This document shows, piece after piece, positions 16,421 through 24,843 of a stretch of DNA of 51,420 nucleotides. Both the position numbers and the translations under genes were made by a program. Numbering within the stretch: position 1 is the stretch's first letter; each line of letters opens with the position of its first letter. A model generated the notes under the pieces. That model had not been told where the DNA came from and ran no database searches. It was given only the letters and a program-made list of their open reading frames with translations. Origin of the DNA: Acetobacteraceae bacterium (GTDB taxonomy: Bacteria > Pseudomonadota > Alphaproteobacteria > Acetobacterales > Acetobacteraceae); contig JAIYDD010000201.1 in assembly GCA_027487675.1 (NCBI GenBank), forward strand, positions 1 to 51,420, in the 5' to 3' direction.

Positions 16421-17749
16421 ATGGAAGATCCAGGCAAGCCGAAGCTGTTCCGCGCGGAGGCCGTCGCCTCCGCCACCTCCGTCACCTCGGTCGACGACGC
16501 GCTGGAGGTCGTGCGGCCGCCGCTGCTGACGCTGTGCGGCGTGCTTGGCGTGCTCACGGTCGGGCTGGTCGGCTGGTCGGCAGTGACCGACGTACCGGTG
16601 AAGGTGCATGGCCAGGGCATCCTGCTCTCGGCCGGCGGGCTGACCGACATCGTCTCCGACACCGAAGGCCGGGTGGTGGAGCTGGCGGTCGCGCCCGGCG
16701 ACATGGTGCGCGCGGGCAGCGTCGTCGCCGTGGTGGACCAGTCGGAGCTGAACCTGCAGCTCGCCGCGGCCCAGGGCGAGCTGAACGACGCGCAGGCCGC
16801 GCGGGCCGAGTTGCAGCGCTTCCATGCGCGCGAGGCGGAGGCCGATCGCGCCTGGCGCGCCGCGCGCGACGAGGGCCTGGCGCAGAGCCTGCGCGCCGCC
16901 GAGGAGCGGCTGCGCCTGCTGAGCGAGCGCGAGCTGGTGGTGCGCGACCTGGCGGACCGTTCGCTCGCCACGCGCGACCGCGCCATCAGCGCGCGCATCG
17001 AGCTGTTCGGCGTGCGCGACCAGATCGAGGGGCTGCGCAACGAGCGCCGCGTGCTGGAGATGGACGCGATGATGCGCCAGACCCAGCGCGAGCGCGACCT
17101 GCTGGCTACCGACCAGCGCGTCGCGAACTCCGAGCGCCAGGTGGCGACGCTGACCGATCGCATCCGCCGCATGGGCGCCGTCCGCTCGCCCTTCGACGGG
17201 CGCGTGGTGGAGGCAAAGGCGAATGTCGGCCAGGTGATCAGCCGCGGCGGTGCGCTGCTGACGCTGGTGCGCGCCGATGCCGATGCCGGCGCGGGGCCGC
17301 TGGTCGGCCTCGTCTATGTCGGCGCGCAGGACGGCAAGAAGCTGCAGCCGGGCATGGCGGTGGACCTCTCGCCGGCCACCGCGCCGTCGCAGGAATACGG
17401 CTATCTGCGGGGGCGCGTGCTGCGCGTGGCCGACACGCCGGCGAGCTCGGCCGGCATGTTGCGCACGCTGCAGAACGATGCGCTGGTCGCCGAGTTCCAG
17501 CGCGGGCAGCGCACGCTGTTCGAGGTGAACATCGAACTGCCGCGCGATGCCGCCGGGCGGCTGCACTGGTCGGGCGGCACCGGCCCCGCCTTCTCGATCG
17601 AGGGCGGCACGCCGGCTTCCATGCAGGCCACCGTGCGCCAGGTGCGCATGATCGCGCTCGGCCTGCCGGCGCTGCAGCGCTGGCTGGGCGAGGATGTGCG
17701 CGTGGTGCCAGAAGCCGCGGCGGCGACGCTGGGGCAGGTGCCGCCATGA
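16421..17749 (+). CDS. HlyD-family periplasmic adaptor of the NHLM-like exporter
   Basis: A 442-residue membrane fusion protein. A cytoplasmic start of about 35 residues leads to one transmembrane helix (TLCGVLGVLTVGLVGWSAV). A biotinyl-lipoyl half follows (GRVVELAVAPGDMVRAGSVVAVVD), then an Arg/Glu-rich coiled-coil hairpin (about 110-215) and the second lipoyl half (VRSPFDGRVVEAKANVGQVI). Beta-barrel parts complete it. Such adaptors bridge the inner-membrane ABC transporter to an outer-membrane channel; no TolC-like gene is in the window. The ATG at 16421 gives a normal N-terminus. Its stop overlaps the C39-ABC start by four bases. Confidence 0.93.
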   Translation: MEDPGKPKLFRAEAVASATSVTSVDDALEVVRPPLLTLCGVLGVLTVGLVGWSAVTDVPVKVHGQGILLSAGGLTDIVSDTEGRVVELAVAPGDMVRAGSVVAVVDQSELNLQLAAAQGELNDAQAARAELQRFHAREAEADRAWRAARDEGLAQSLRAAEERLRLLSERELVVRDLADRSLATRDRAISARIELFGVRDQIEGLRNERRVLEMDAMMRQTQRERDLLATDQRVANSERQVATLTDRIRRMGAVRSPFDGRVVEAKANVGQVISRGGALLTLVRADADAGAGPLVGLVYVGAQDGKKLQPGMAVDLSPATAPSQEYGYLRGRVLRVADTPASSAGMLRTLQNDALVAEFQRGQRTLFEVNIELPRDAAGRLHWSGGTGPAFSIEGGTPASMQATVRQVRMIALGLPALQRWLGEDVRVVPEAAAATLGQVPP

Positions 17750-19899
17750 TCGGCGCGGCGCGGATGCGCACGCCGACCATCCTACAGGTCGAGGCGGCGG
17801 AATGCGGCGCCGCGGCGCTCGGCATCGTGGCCGCCCATCACGGGCTGTGGCTGACGCTCGAGGACCTGCGCGCGCGCTGCGGCGTCTCCCGCGATGGCAG
17901 CAAGGCGCAGCACGTCGTCGCCGCGGCGCGCGAGCTGGGCTTCGAGGTGCGCGCCGTGCGCTGCGAGCCGGAGGCGCTGCGCGACGTGCCGGTGCCCGCC
18001 ATCCTGCATTGGGGCATGGACCATTTCCTGGTGCTGGAAGGCCGCAGCGGCGGGCAGTGGCTGCTGAACGATCCCGCCCGCGGCCGCCGCCGCGTCGATG
18101 ACCGGGAGCTGCGACGCCAGTTCAGCGGCGTGCTGCTGATGATGTCGCCAGGGGCGGCCTTCAAGCGCGGCGGCAGCCCGCCGAGCGCGCTGCGCGGGCT
18201 GGCGGAGCGGCTGCGCGGCGGGCGAACCGCGGTGCTGGTCGCCATCGGGATCAGCCTGATGCTGGCGTTGCCGGGCGTGCTGCAGCCGTCCTTCCGGCAG
18301 GTCTTCCTGGACCGCATCATGTCGGCCGGTGTCACCGCCTGGCTCTGGCCGATCGTGCTGGCGGTGCTGGCCGCCGGCGCCTTCGCGGGGCTGCTGACCT
18401 TCCTCCAGAAGACGGTGCAGCACAATCTCGAGACGCGGGTGGCCGCGCGCGGCGGCATCGAGTTCATGGACCGCGTGCTGCGCCTGCCGCTGGCCTTCTA
18501 CGGGCAACGCGGCGCGGCGTCCGTCGCCGACCGCGTGATGCTGAACGACCGCGTGGCCGGGACGGTGGCGCGGGAGATCGGCGGCACCATGCTCGCGCTG
18601 ATCATGGCGGCGATCTACCTGGCGGTGCTGGTGCTGTTCGACCTGCGGCTCGGGCTGGTCTCGGCCGCCGCGGCGGCGCTGCTCGCGCTCGCGCTGTGGC
18701 TGCTGTCGGCGCGGCTGCAGGAAGACCAGCAGCGGCTGATCAACGAGCAGGCGCTGGAGGATGCGGAGGCGAAGCAGGGCCTGCGCATGATCGACACCTA
18801 CCGCGCGGCCGGGACGGAGGCGCTGCTGTTCGACCGGCTTGCCGCGCGCCACGCCCGCGCGCTGAACCTGCGGCAGTCGCTGATGCTGGGCCGCGCGGCG
18901 TTGAAGCACCTGCCGGGGCTCGCGGTCGCCATCGCGGCGGCGGCGTCGCTCGGCATCGGCGGGCAGCTTGTCATCGACGGGCAGATGTCGATCGGCGCGC
19001 TGGTCGCCTTCCTGTTCCTCCAGGCGGCCTTCCTGGCCCCGGTCGGGCGGCTTGTGCAGCTCGGGCCGCGGCTGCAGGAGGCGGGCGCCAATCTGCGCCT
19101 GCTGGACGACACGCTGCGGCATCCGCTGTCGGAGGAATTCACCAAGCCGCCGCCGGCGCCGCGCCTGATCCGGCGCCTGCAAGGGCGCGTCGAGCTGCGC
19201 GACGTCACCTTCGGCCATTCGCGCCGCGCGGCGCCGCTGATCACCGGCGTCTCGCTGTCGCTGGAAGCCGGTGAGCGCGTCGGCATCGTCGGCGCCTCGG
19301 GCTCCGGCAAGTCCACGCTGGCGCTGCTGGCGGCTGGACTGCACGAGCCGTGGTCGGGCGAGGTGCTGCTGGATGGGCAGCCCTTGCGCGACATTCCGCG
19401 CGCCGTGTTGCGGCAATCCGTGCAGGTCGTCGACCAGCACGGCGCGCTGTTCTCCGGCACCATCCGCGACAACATCGCGATGTGGGACCCAACCGTGTCG
19501 GAGGAACGGCTGCACGCCGCGGCGCGCGACGCGGTCATCCACGACTTCATCCTGGACCGGCGCGAGGGCTACGCCTTCCAGGTCGCCGGCGGCGGCAGCA
19601 ACCTCTCGGGCGGGCAGCGCGCGCGGATCGAGATGGCGCGCGCGCTCGTGCAGGACCCGCGCATCCTGGTGCTGGACGAGGCGACCGCCGCGCTCGACGA
19701 CGCGACGGAGGCGGAGCTGCTGTCCAACATCCGTCGCCGCGGCGCCACCATGCTGGTGATCGCGCATCGCATGGCGCCGCTGCGCGACTGCGACCGCGTG
19801 GTGGTGATGGAACGTGGCCGCATCGTGGAGATGGGCCCGCCAGCGGAGCTGGCCGCGCGGCGCGGCGCCTTCGCGCGGCTGATGCTGGCGGAGGCCTGA
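17746..19899 (+). CDS. C39 peptidase-ABC transporter, NHLM bacteriocin-system type
   Basis: A 717-residue protein that cuts a double-glycine leader and exports the product. The N-terminal C39 peptidase has all expected residues: Gln14 and Cys20 in ILQVEAAECGAAAL, His93 in MDHFLVLEG, Asp109 in LLNDPARG. A six-helix ABC membrane domain follows (about 165-440). The ATPase has Walker A GASGSGKST (about 516-524), LSGGQ (about 620) and ILVLDEATAALD (about 640-651). An intact catalytic Cys distinguishes it from HlyB-type transporters of RTX toxins, which have a degenerate C39-like domain. Pairing with an HlyD protein and a second large ABC protein is the arrangement of NHLM/NHLP export loci. Confidence 0.94.
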   Translation: MIGAARMRTPTILQVEAAECGAAALGIVAAHHGLWLTLEDLRARCGVSRDGSKAQHVVAAARELGFEVRAVRCEPEALRDVPVPAILHWGMDHFLVLEGRSGGQWLLNDPARGRRRVDDRELRRQFSGVLLMMSPGAAFKRGGSPPSALRGLAERLRGGRTAVLVAIGISLMLALPGVLQPSFRQVFLDRIMSAGVTAWLWPIVLAVLAAGAFAGLLTFLQKTVQHNLETRVAARGGIEFMDRVLRLPLAFYGQRGAASVADRVMLNDRVAGTVAREIGGTMLALIMAAIYLAVLVLFDLRLGLVSAAAAALLALALWLLSARLQEDQQRLINEQALEDAEAKQGLRMIDTYRAAGTEALLFDRLAARHARALNLRQSLMLGRAALKHLPGLAVAIAAAASLGIGGQLVIDGQMSIGALVAFLFLQAAFLAPVGRLVQLGPRLQEAGANLRLLDDTLRHPLSEEFTKPPPAPRLIRRLQGRVELRDVTFGHSRRAAPLITGVSLSLEAGERVGIVGASGSGKSTLALLAAGLHEPWSGEVLLDGQPLRDIPRAVLRQSVQVVDQHGALFSGTIRDNIAMWDPTVSEERLHAAARDAVIHDFILDRREGYAFQVAGGGSNLSGGQRARIEMARALVQDPRILVLDEATAALDDATEAELLSNIRRRGATMLVIAHRMAPLRDCDRVVVMERGRIVEMGPPAELAARRGAFARLMLAEA

Positions 19900-19900
19900 G

Positions 19901-22729
19901 ATGGACACGCTGACGCCCATCGCCGCGGAGCTGGTCGACCCGCGCTTCCAGGCCGCCGCGCGCAGCCTGGCCGAGCCCGGCGCCTTCTGGGTGCTGGATG
20001 CGGGGGAGGCCGACATCTTCTCGGCCCAGGCGGGGGTCGATGAAGACGTCGCGCCGCCCGGGCCCTATCTGTTCATCGGGCGCATCGGGCCGGGCAGCCT
20101 GGTCGTCGGCCATGCGCCGGACCTCGAATGCCTGGTGATCCGCCCCGCCGCCGGGGCGCGGCTGCGCCGGCTGCCGCAGCTGGCCGCGCTGGGTGGCGCG
20201 GAAGCGCAGCTGGAGGCGATGCAGGGCTGGGCCGGCATGCTGGCGCATGGCCTCGGCGCGCGGCTCTGGCGGCCGTCCAACATCGACCGCATCGCGCGCC
20301 CGGGGCAGGTGCTGCGGCTGGCGGAACGGCAGAGCGCCACCGCGCGCGGCGTCGGCGCCTGGCTGCGGCTGCCCGAACAGGGCGCGATGCTGCTCGGCCT
20401 GGAACGCGTCTCGGGGCTGGTGCCGCTGCCGCCGCAGGGCTGGATCGTCGCCGTCGGCGCGCTGGAGGCCGCCGTGCCGGCGGCGCTGGCGCCGGAGGAG
20501 GTCGCGGCGGCGGCGGCCGGCATCGCGGCCTTCACCGATGCCTGCGTCGCCATGCTGCCCGGCCTGCGGAGCCTCGCCGAGATCGACGAGGGCGGGCGGT
20601 TGGAACAGCGTGGCCGCCAGGATGCGGAAGCCGCGCTGCGCACCGTCTCGCTCGCCGCGAAGCTGCTGCACGCGCCGCCGCCGAAGGCCGCCGCGCCGGA
20701 TCCCGCGCAGGCCGAGCCGCTGTTCCTGGCGATGGTCGCGGTGGCCAAGGCAGCCGGGTTGCAGGCGCGCGTCACGCGCCCGACGCGGCTGCGCGAGCAG
20801 GACATCGACACGCCGCCGACGATGGAGGAGATCGCCCGCGCCTCCGGCCTGCGCCTGCGCCAGTTGGCGCTGCCGGCGGATTGGTGGCGCCGCGGCCTCG
20901 GCCCGCTGTTGGCCGAGGAAGGCGGGGAGGCGGTGGCGCTGCTGCCCGATCACCACGGCTACATGGTGCAGAAGGCGGCGACGCCGCCGCGCCGCGTGAC
21001 GCCGGAGGTCGCGCAGGGCATCTCGGCCCGCGCCTGGACGCTGGTGGAACCGCTGCCGGACCAGCCGCTCGCCTGGTCGCAGCTGCTGCACTTCGTGAAG
21101 CCGGAGCCGACGGATCGCGCGCTGGCGCTGGCGGCGGCGATCATCGGGGCGTTCCTTGGCCTCGGCATGCCGGTGGCGATGTCCTTCGCCACCGGCTCGC
21201 TGATCCCGGGCGGCAACCGCCTCGGCCTGGTCGAGCTCGGCATCGCGCTGGCCTGCGTCGGGCTCGCGGCCTTCGTGGTGCAGATGGCGGGCGACATCGC
21301 CAGGCACCGCATGACGGCGAAGCTGGAAGCGCCGCTGCACGCCGCGCTGTGGGACCGCATGCTGCGCCTGCCCATCCCGGTGCTGCGCCGGCACACGCCG
21401 TCGGAGCTCGCCTCGCGGCTCGGCATCGCGCTGGCCGTGCCGCTGGGCCACAAGAACTTCCGGATGGCGATGATCGGGTCGGGCGCGACCTTCGCCGCCG
21501 CCATCGTCGCGCTGTTCCTCTACCATCCGCTCGCCGCGGTGGTGGCGCTGCCGGTGCTGCTGGCGCAGGCGGGCATCGCCGTCGCGGCGGGCATCCTGAA
21601 GGCGCGCGCGCATGCGGCGGGGAAGATGCAGTCGGGGGCAGCCGATGCGCTGGCGATCGAGGCGGTGTCGGGCATCACCAAGCTGCGGCTGGCGGGCGTG
21701 GAGCACCGCATGCTGGCCGCCTGGTCGGAACGCTTCCTGGCGATGCGGCAGAGCAAGCTGGCCGAGGAGCACATCGACACCTGGCAATCGGCCGCTTCCG
21801 CCGCGCTGACCTTCGTGGCGCTTGGCCTGTTGTTCCTGGTCTTCGCGGCCGGCGACGCCAGCACCAAGCCTGGGGTGATCGGCTTCCTGATGGCCTTCAT
21901 GATCGCCAACGGCGCAGCCAGCGGCCTCGGCGGCGCCTTCGCGACCTTCCACCCGCTGAACGCGATGCGCGACTATGCCGCGCCGCTGATGCAGAACCTG
22001 CCCGAGGCCACCGCCGGCCGCATCGATCCGGGCCGCCTGTCCGGCCGGATCGAGCTGAGCAACATCGCCTTCCTCTACGAAGGCGCGGAACAGCCGGTCT
22101 TCGCGGGGCTGAACATGCAGGTGGAGCCGGGCGAGTTCGTGGCCATCGTCGGCCGGTCGGGCTCGGGCAAGTCCACGCTGGTGCGGTTGCTGCTCGGCAT
22201 GGAGCGTCCCGCCTTCGGCAGCGTCGCCTATGACGGGCAGGACCTCGCCTCGCTCGACCTCGGCCTGCTGCGGCGTCGCATCGGCACGGTGCTGCAGGGC
22301 GCGACGCTGCCGCCCGGCGCGCTGATCGACACCCTACGCGGCTTCAGCGACGCGAGCGAGGCGGCGATCTGGAAGGCGCTGGAAGCGGCGGCCATCGCCG
22401 AGGATGTGCGCGCGCTGCCGCTCGGCCTGCGCACGCCGATCGCGGATGCGCAGCAGGTGCTCTCGGGCGGGCAGGTGCAGCGGCTGCTGCTGGCGCGCGC
22501 GCTGGTGAACAGGCCGGACGTGCTGATCCTGGACGAGGCGACCAGCGCGCTCGATCCCGCGACCCAGGCGGTGACGACGCGCACGCTGAACGCCCTGACC
22601 TGCACGCGCATCGTCATCGCCCACCGGCTGGAGACGATCCGCGGCGCCGACAGGATCCTGGTGATCGAGGCAGGGCGCGTGGCGCATGCCGGCACGCATG
22701 ACGAGCTGGTCGACGCCGGCGTGCTGTGA
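19901..22729 (+). CDS. second ABC transporter of the NHLM-like exporter, long N-terminal domain
   Basis: A 942-residue ABC protein without a C39 peptidase. The first 395 residues are soluble; part of the segment after residue 280 (GLQARVTRPTR ... GLRLRQLALPADWWRRGLGP) has the look of a degenerate peptidase-like or regulatory region, as in the NHLM ATP-binding/permease family. Six membrane helices lie roughly at 405-660. The ATPase has Walker A GRSGSGKST (about 751-759), LSGGQ (about 854) and LILDEATSALD (about 875-885). It starts one base after the preceding stop, so both ABC proteins are made together and may form a heterodimer (inference). Specific role of the N-terminal domain is unknown. 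Confidence 0.92.
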   Translation: MDTLTPIAAELVDPRFQAAARSLAEPGAFWVLDAGEADIFSAQAGVDEDVAPPGPYLFIGRIGPGSLVVGHAPDLECLVIRPAAGARLRRLPQLAALGGAEAQLEAMQGWAGMLAHGLGARLWRPSNIDRIARPGQVLRLAERQSATARGVGAWLRLPEQGAMLLGLERVSGLVPLPPQGWIVAVGALEAAVPAALAPEEVAAAAAGIAAFTDACVAMLPGLRSLAEIDEGGRLEQRGRQDAEAALRTVSLAAKLLHAPPPKAAAPDPAQAEPLFLAMVAVAKAAGLQARVTRPTRLREQDIDTPPTMEEIARASGLRLRQLALPADWWRRGLGPLLAEEGGEAVALLPDHHGYMVQKAATPPRRVTPEVAQGISARAWTLVEPLPDQPLAWSQLLHFVKPEPTDRALALAAAIIGAFLGLGMPVAMSFATGSLIPGGNRLGLVELGIALACVGLAAFVVQMAGDIARHRMTAKLEAPLHAALWDRMLRLPIPVLRRHTPSELASRLGIALAVPLGHKNFRMAMIGSGATFAAAIVALFLYHPLAAVVALPVLLAQAGIAVAAGILKARAHAAGKMQSGAADALAIEAVSGITKLRLAGVEHRMLAAWSERFLAMRQSKLAEEHIDTWQSAASAALTFVALGLLFLVFAAGDASTKPGVIGFLMAFMIANGAASGLGGAFATFHPLNAMRDYAAPLMQNLPEATAGRIDPGRLSGRIELSNIAFLYEGAEQPVFAGLNMQVEPGEFVAIVGRSGSGKSTLVRLLLGMERPAFGSVAYDGQDLASLDLGLLRRRIGTVLQGATLPPGALIDTLRGFSDASEAAIWKALEAAAIAEDVRALPLGLRTPIADAQQVLSGGQVQRLLLARALVNRPDVLILDEATSALDPATQAVTTRTLNALTCTRIVIAHRLETIRGADRILVIEAGRVAHAGTHDELVDAGVL

Positions 22730-22842
22730 CGCGCGCAGCCCGTGCCAGGCCGTGCGCGCCGGCACGTCAAGCCTTCGTTCAGGCTGCGCGGCGATGATGG
22801 ACGCGAAGCCGCGCCCGCGGCGATGACCACCAGGTGGGACCG
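22730..22842 (+). other. gap between exporter and RTX gene
   Basis: This 113-base gap contains short dyads (CGTGC/GCACG and AGCC/GGCT) but no strong terminator and no clear promoter hexamers. A good ribosome-binding site (AGGTGGGA) precedes the RTX start at 22843. The RTX gene may be read through from the exporter unit or have its own promoter. Confidence 0.4.
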
Positions 22843-24831
22843 ATGAGCAGCACCGCGGCCGACCCTGGCCGCCCGGACAGCATCTTCGTCTGGCGCTTCC
22901 AGGCCAGCAGCGGCGACCGCTGGGGCGGCACGCTGATCGCCGACACCGATCTCCACGAACCGGGCGACACCATCGTCACCGCGCAGGGCGTCTACACCAT
23001 TCTGCTGGAGACGCCGCAGGGGATGGACCTCAGCCCGCTCGGGCTCGACGACCTGCAGGTCTTCGTCGAATGGTACTTCGATGCCGGCAGCAACCGCTTC
23101 CTCGTCACCCGCAACGGGCCCAACGTCGCCTCCGGCACCGGGCTCGGCAATGAACGCGACAGCGTCTGGAACGGGCTGGGCTGGGTGGCTGCGGGGCTGG
23201 GTGGGGCGCTGCAGGCCGACTGGGCGATCCGCCGTGCCGACACACGCTACGGCTTCGTGTTCGAGGCGACCTCCGGCGACCGCTGGCAGGGCGACCTGTT
23301 CGGCGACGCAGCTGCCTTCCAGGTGGGCGGCTCCCTCGCCACCGCCTGGGGCAGCTACCGCATCCTCAGCAAGACCGCCGTGACGGGCGCCGACGTGCCG
23401 GATGCCGGAGTCGTGCGGCTGACCGGCCTCTACTTCGATGCGCGCACCAGCCGCAGCCTTCCCGTGCAGCAGGCGGACGGCTCGGTCGATCACGGCAGCG
23501 CCGGCCTCGGCAGCGAGATGGCGCTGCTCCGCGACGGCACGCTGCTGCTCGGCTTCGGCCTGGGCGGCGCGCTGCAGGTCGATGGCAGCACCCAGGCGGT
23601 GGACAATGCCGGCGGCCATGACACCGTCATCGGCACCGCGGCGGCGGAGCTGTTCGATGGCGGCGCCGGCAACGACAGCATCGAGGGACGAGGCGGCAAC
23701 GACACGCTGATCGGCGGCGCCGGCGCCGATACCCTGGATGGCGGCGGCGACGACGACCGCCTGAGCGGCGGCGACGGCTCCGACCTGATGTTCGGCGGCG
23801 AGGGCTTCGACCTGGTCGATTTCGCGCTGGAAGGCGGGCCCCAGGGCGTCAGCGTCAACCTGCTCGGCTTCACGCCGGCCGACATCGTCTTCGCCAGCGA
23901 CAGCTTCGGGAACATCGAGCGGCTGAACGGCTTCGAAGGCGTGATCGGCACCGGCTTCGCCGACGTGCTCTACGGCACCAACGAGGCGAACCTGCTGCTT
24001 GGCGCCGGCGGCGACGACCAGGTCGTCGCCTGGGGCGGCGCCGACACGGTGGATGGCGGCGCAGGCGGCGACGTGGTGCTGGGCTGGACGGGTGCCGACA
24101 GCCTGGCCGGCGGCGACGGCGACGACTGGCTATGGTGCGGCGACGGCGCCGACACGGCCTTTGGCGACGACGGCGCCGACGTGCTGGTGGGCGACCTGCC
24201 CGGCTCGGCCGAAACGGGCAGCGACCATCTCGTCGGCGGCATGGGCAACGACATCCTGATGGGCGGCGCCGGGGCCGACACGCTGATCGGCGGCACCGAC
24301 ACCTCCCCGGGCTCGGGCGGCAGCGGGCGGAACTGGCTGATCGGCGGGGCCGGCGACGACGTGGTCTTCGGCAGCGGCGGCGACGACATCATCTGGGAAG
24401 CGCTCGACACGGCGGGATCGGGCAACGACCTTGCTCATGGCGGCGACGGCAACGACCTGATGCTCGGCGGCATCGACGCGGACACGCTGGATGGCGGTTC
24501 CGGCAACGACACGCTCTATGGCGGCGCGGGCGCCGACCGGCTGATCCTCGGGCCCGGCAGCGACCTGGCGTGGTTCACCGGTCTCGGCGACATCGGCGAC
24601 ACCATCGTGGACTTCCAGCCGGGCGAGGACCGCGTGTCGATCTCGGCGCTTCTCAGCGGGATCACCCGCGCGCAGGCCTTCACGTCGAGCGTGCTGGTGC
24701 TGGTCGCCTCGGGCTCCAGCACGCTGCTGCGCCACGATGCGGATGGCGTCGGGGCAGGGTCGCCAGTCACGGTCGCGATCTTCCTGTTCCTGTCGCCCGG
24801 CGCGTTCGACACGGCACGCGACTTCATCTGA
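22843..24831 (+). CDS. RTX-repeat secreted protein with duplicated N-terminal domain
   Basis: A 662-residue protein. Residues about 10-125 and 130-247 are two copies of one domain (shared landmarks: SSGDRWGG/TSGDRWQG, VYTILL/SYRILS, YFDAGSNR/YFDARTSR, GLGGALQAD/GLGGALQVD). From about 269 to 570 are many glycine-rich nonapeptides (GGAGNDSIEGRGGNDTLIGG type), which bind calcium and fold as a beta-roll. The C-terminal 60 residues (GDTIVDFQPGEDRVSI and after) resemble uncleaved type I secretion signals. There is no N-terminal signal peptide or GG leader. No HlyB-type transporter is in the window, so export by the preceding NHLM-like system or by a distant type I system are both open. No catalytic domain is recognised. 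The ATG at 22843 follows AGGTGGGA. Confidence 0.93.
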   Translation: MSSTAADPGRPDSIFVWRFQASSGDRWGGTLIADTDLHEPGDTIVTAQGVYTILLETPQGMDLSPLGLDDLQVFVEWYFDAGSNRFLVTRNGPNVASGTGLGNERDSVWNGLGWVAAGLGGALQADWAIRRADTRYGFVFEATSGDRWQGDLFGDAAAFQVGGSLATAWGSYRILSKTAVTGADVPDAGVVRLTGLYFDARTSRSLPVQQADGSVDHGSAGLGSEMALLRDGTLLLGFGLGGALQVDGSTQAVDNAGGHDTVIGTAAAELFDGGAGNDSIEGRGGNDTLIGGAGADTLDGGGDDDRLSGGDGSDLMFGGEGFDLVDFALEGGPQGVSVNLLGFTPADIVFASDSFGNIERLNGFEGVIGTGFADVLYGTNEANLLLGAGGDDQVVAWGGADTVDGGAGGDVVLGWTGADSLAGGDGDDWLWCGDGADTAFGDDGADVLVGDLPGSAETGSDHLVGGMGNDILMGGAGADTLIGGTDTSPGSGGSGRNWLIGGAGDDVVFGSGGDDIIWEALDTAGSGNDLAHGGDGNDLMLGGIDADTLDGGSGNDTLYGGAGADRLILGPGSDLAWFTGLGDIGDTIVDFQPGEDRVSISALLSGITRAQAFTSSVLVLVASGSSTLLRHDADGVGAGSPVTVAIFLFLSPGAFDTARDFI

Positions 24832-24843
24832 CCGGCGCTGCGA

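Noticed and set aside
17746-19899. HlyB-type RTX toxin transporter
   Set aside because: The C39 domain keeps the catalytic Cys20, His93 and Asp109, whereas HlyB-type proteins have lost the Cys; the paired second ABC protein also argues against it.
19547-21952. An 801-codon minus-strand open frame antisense to both ABC transporters
   Set aside because: The plus-strand genes have intact ATPase motifs; the antisense reading has none.
23640-24560. DNA-level satellite repeat
   Set aside because: The periodicity is explained by the RTX nonapeptide coding repeats of the protein at 22843.
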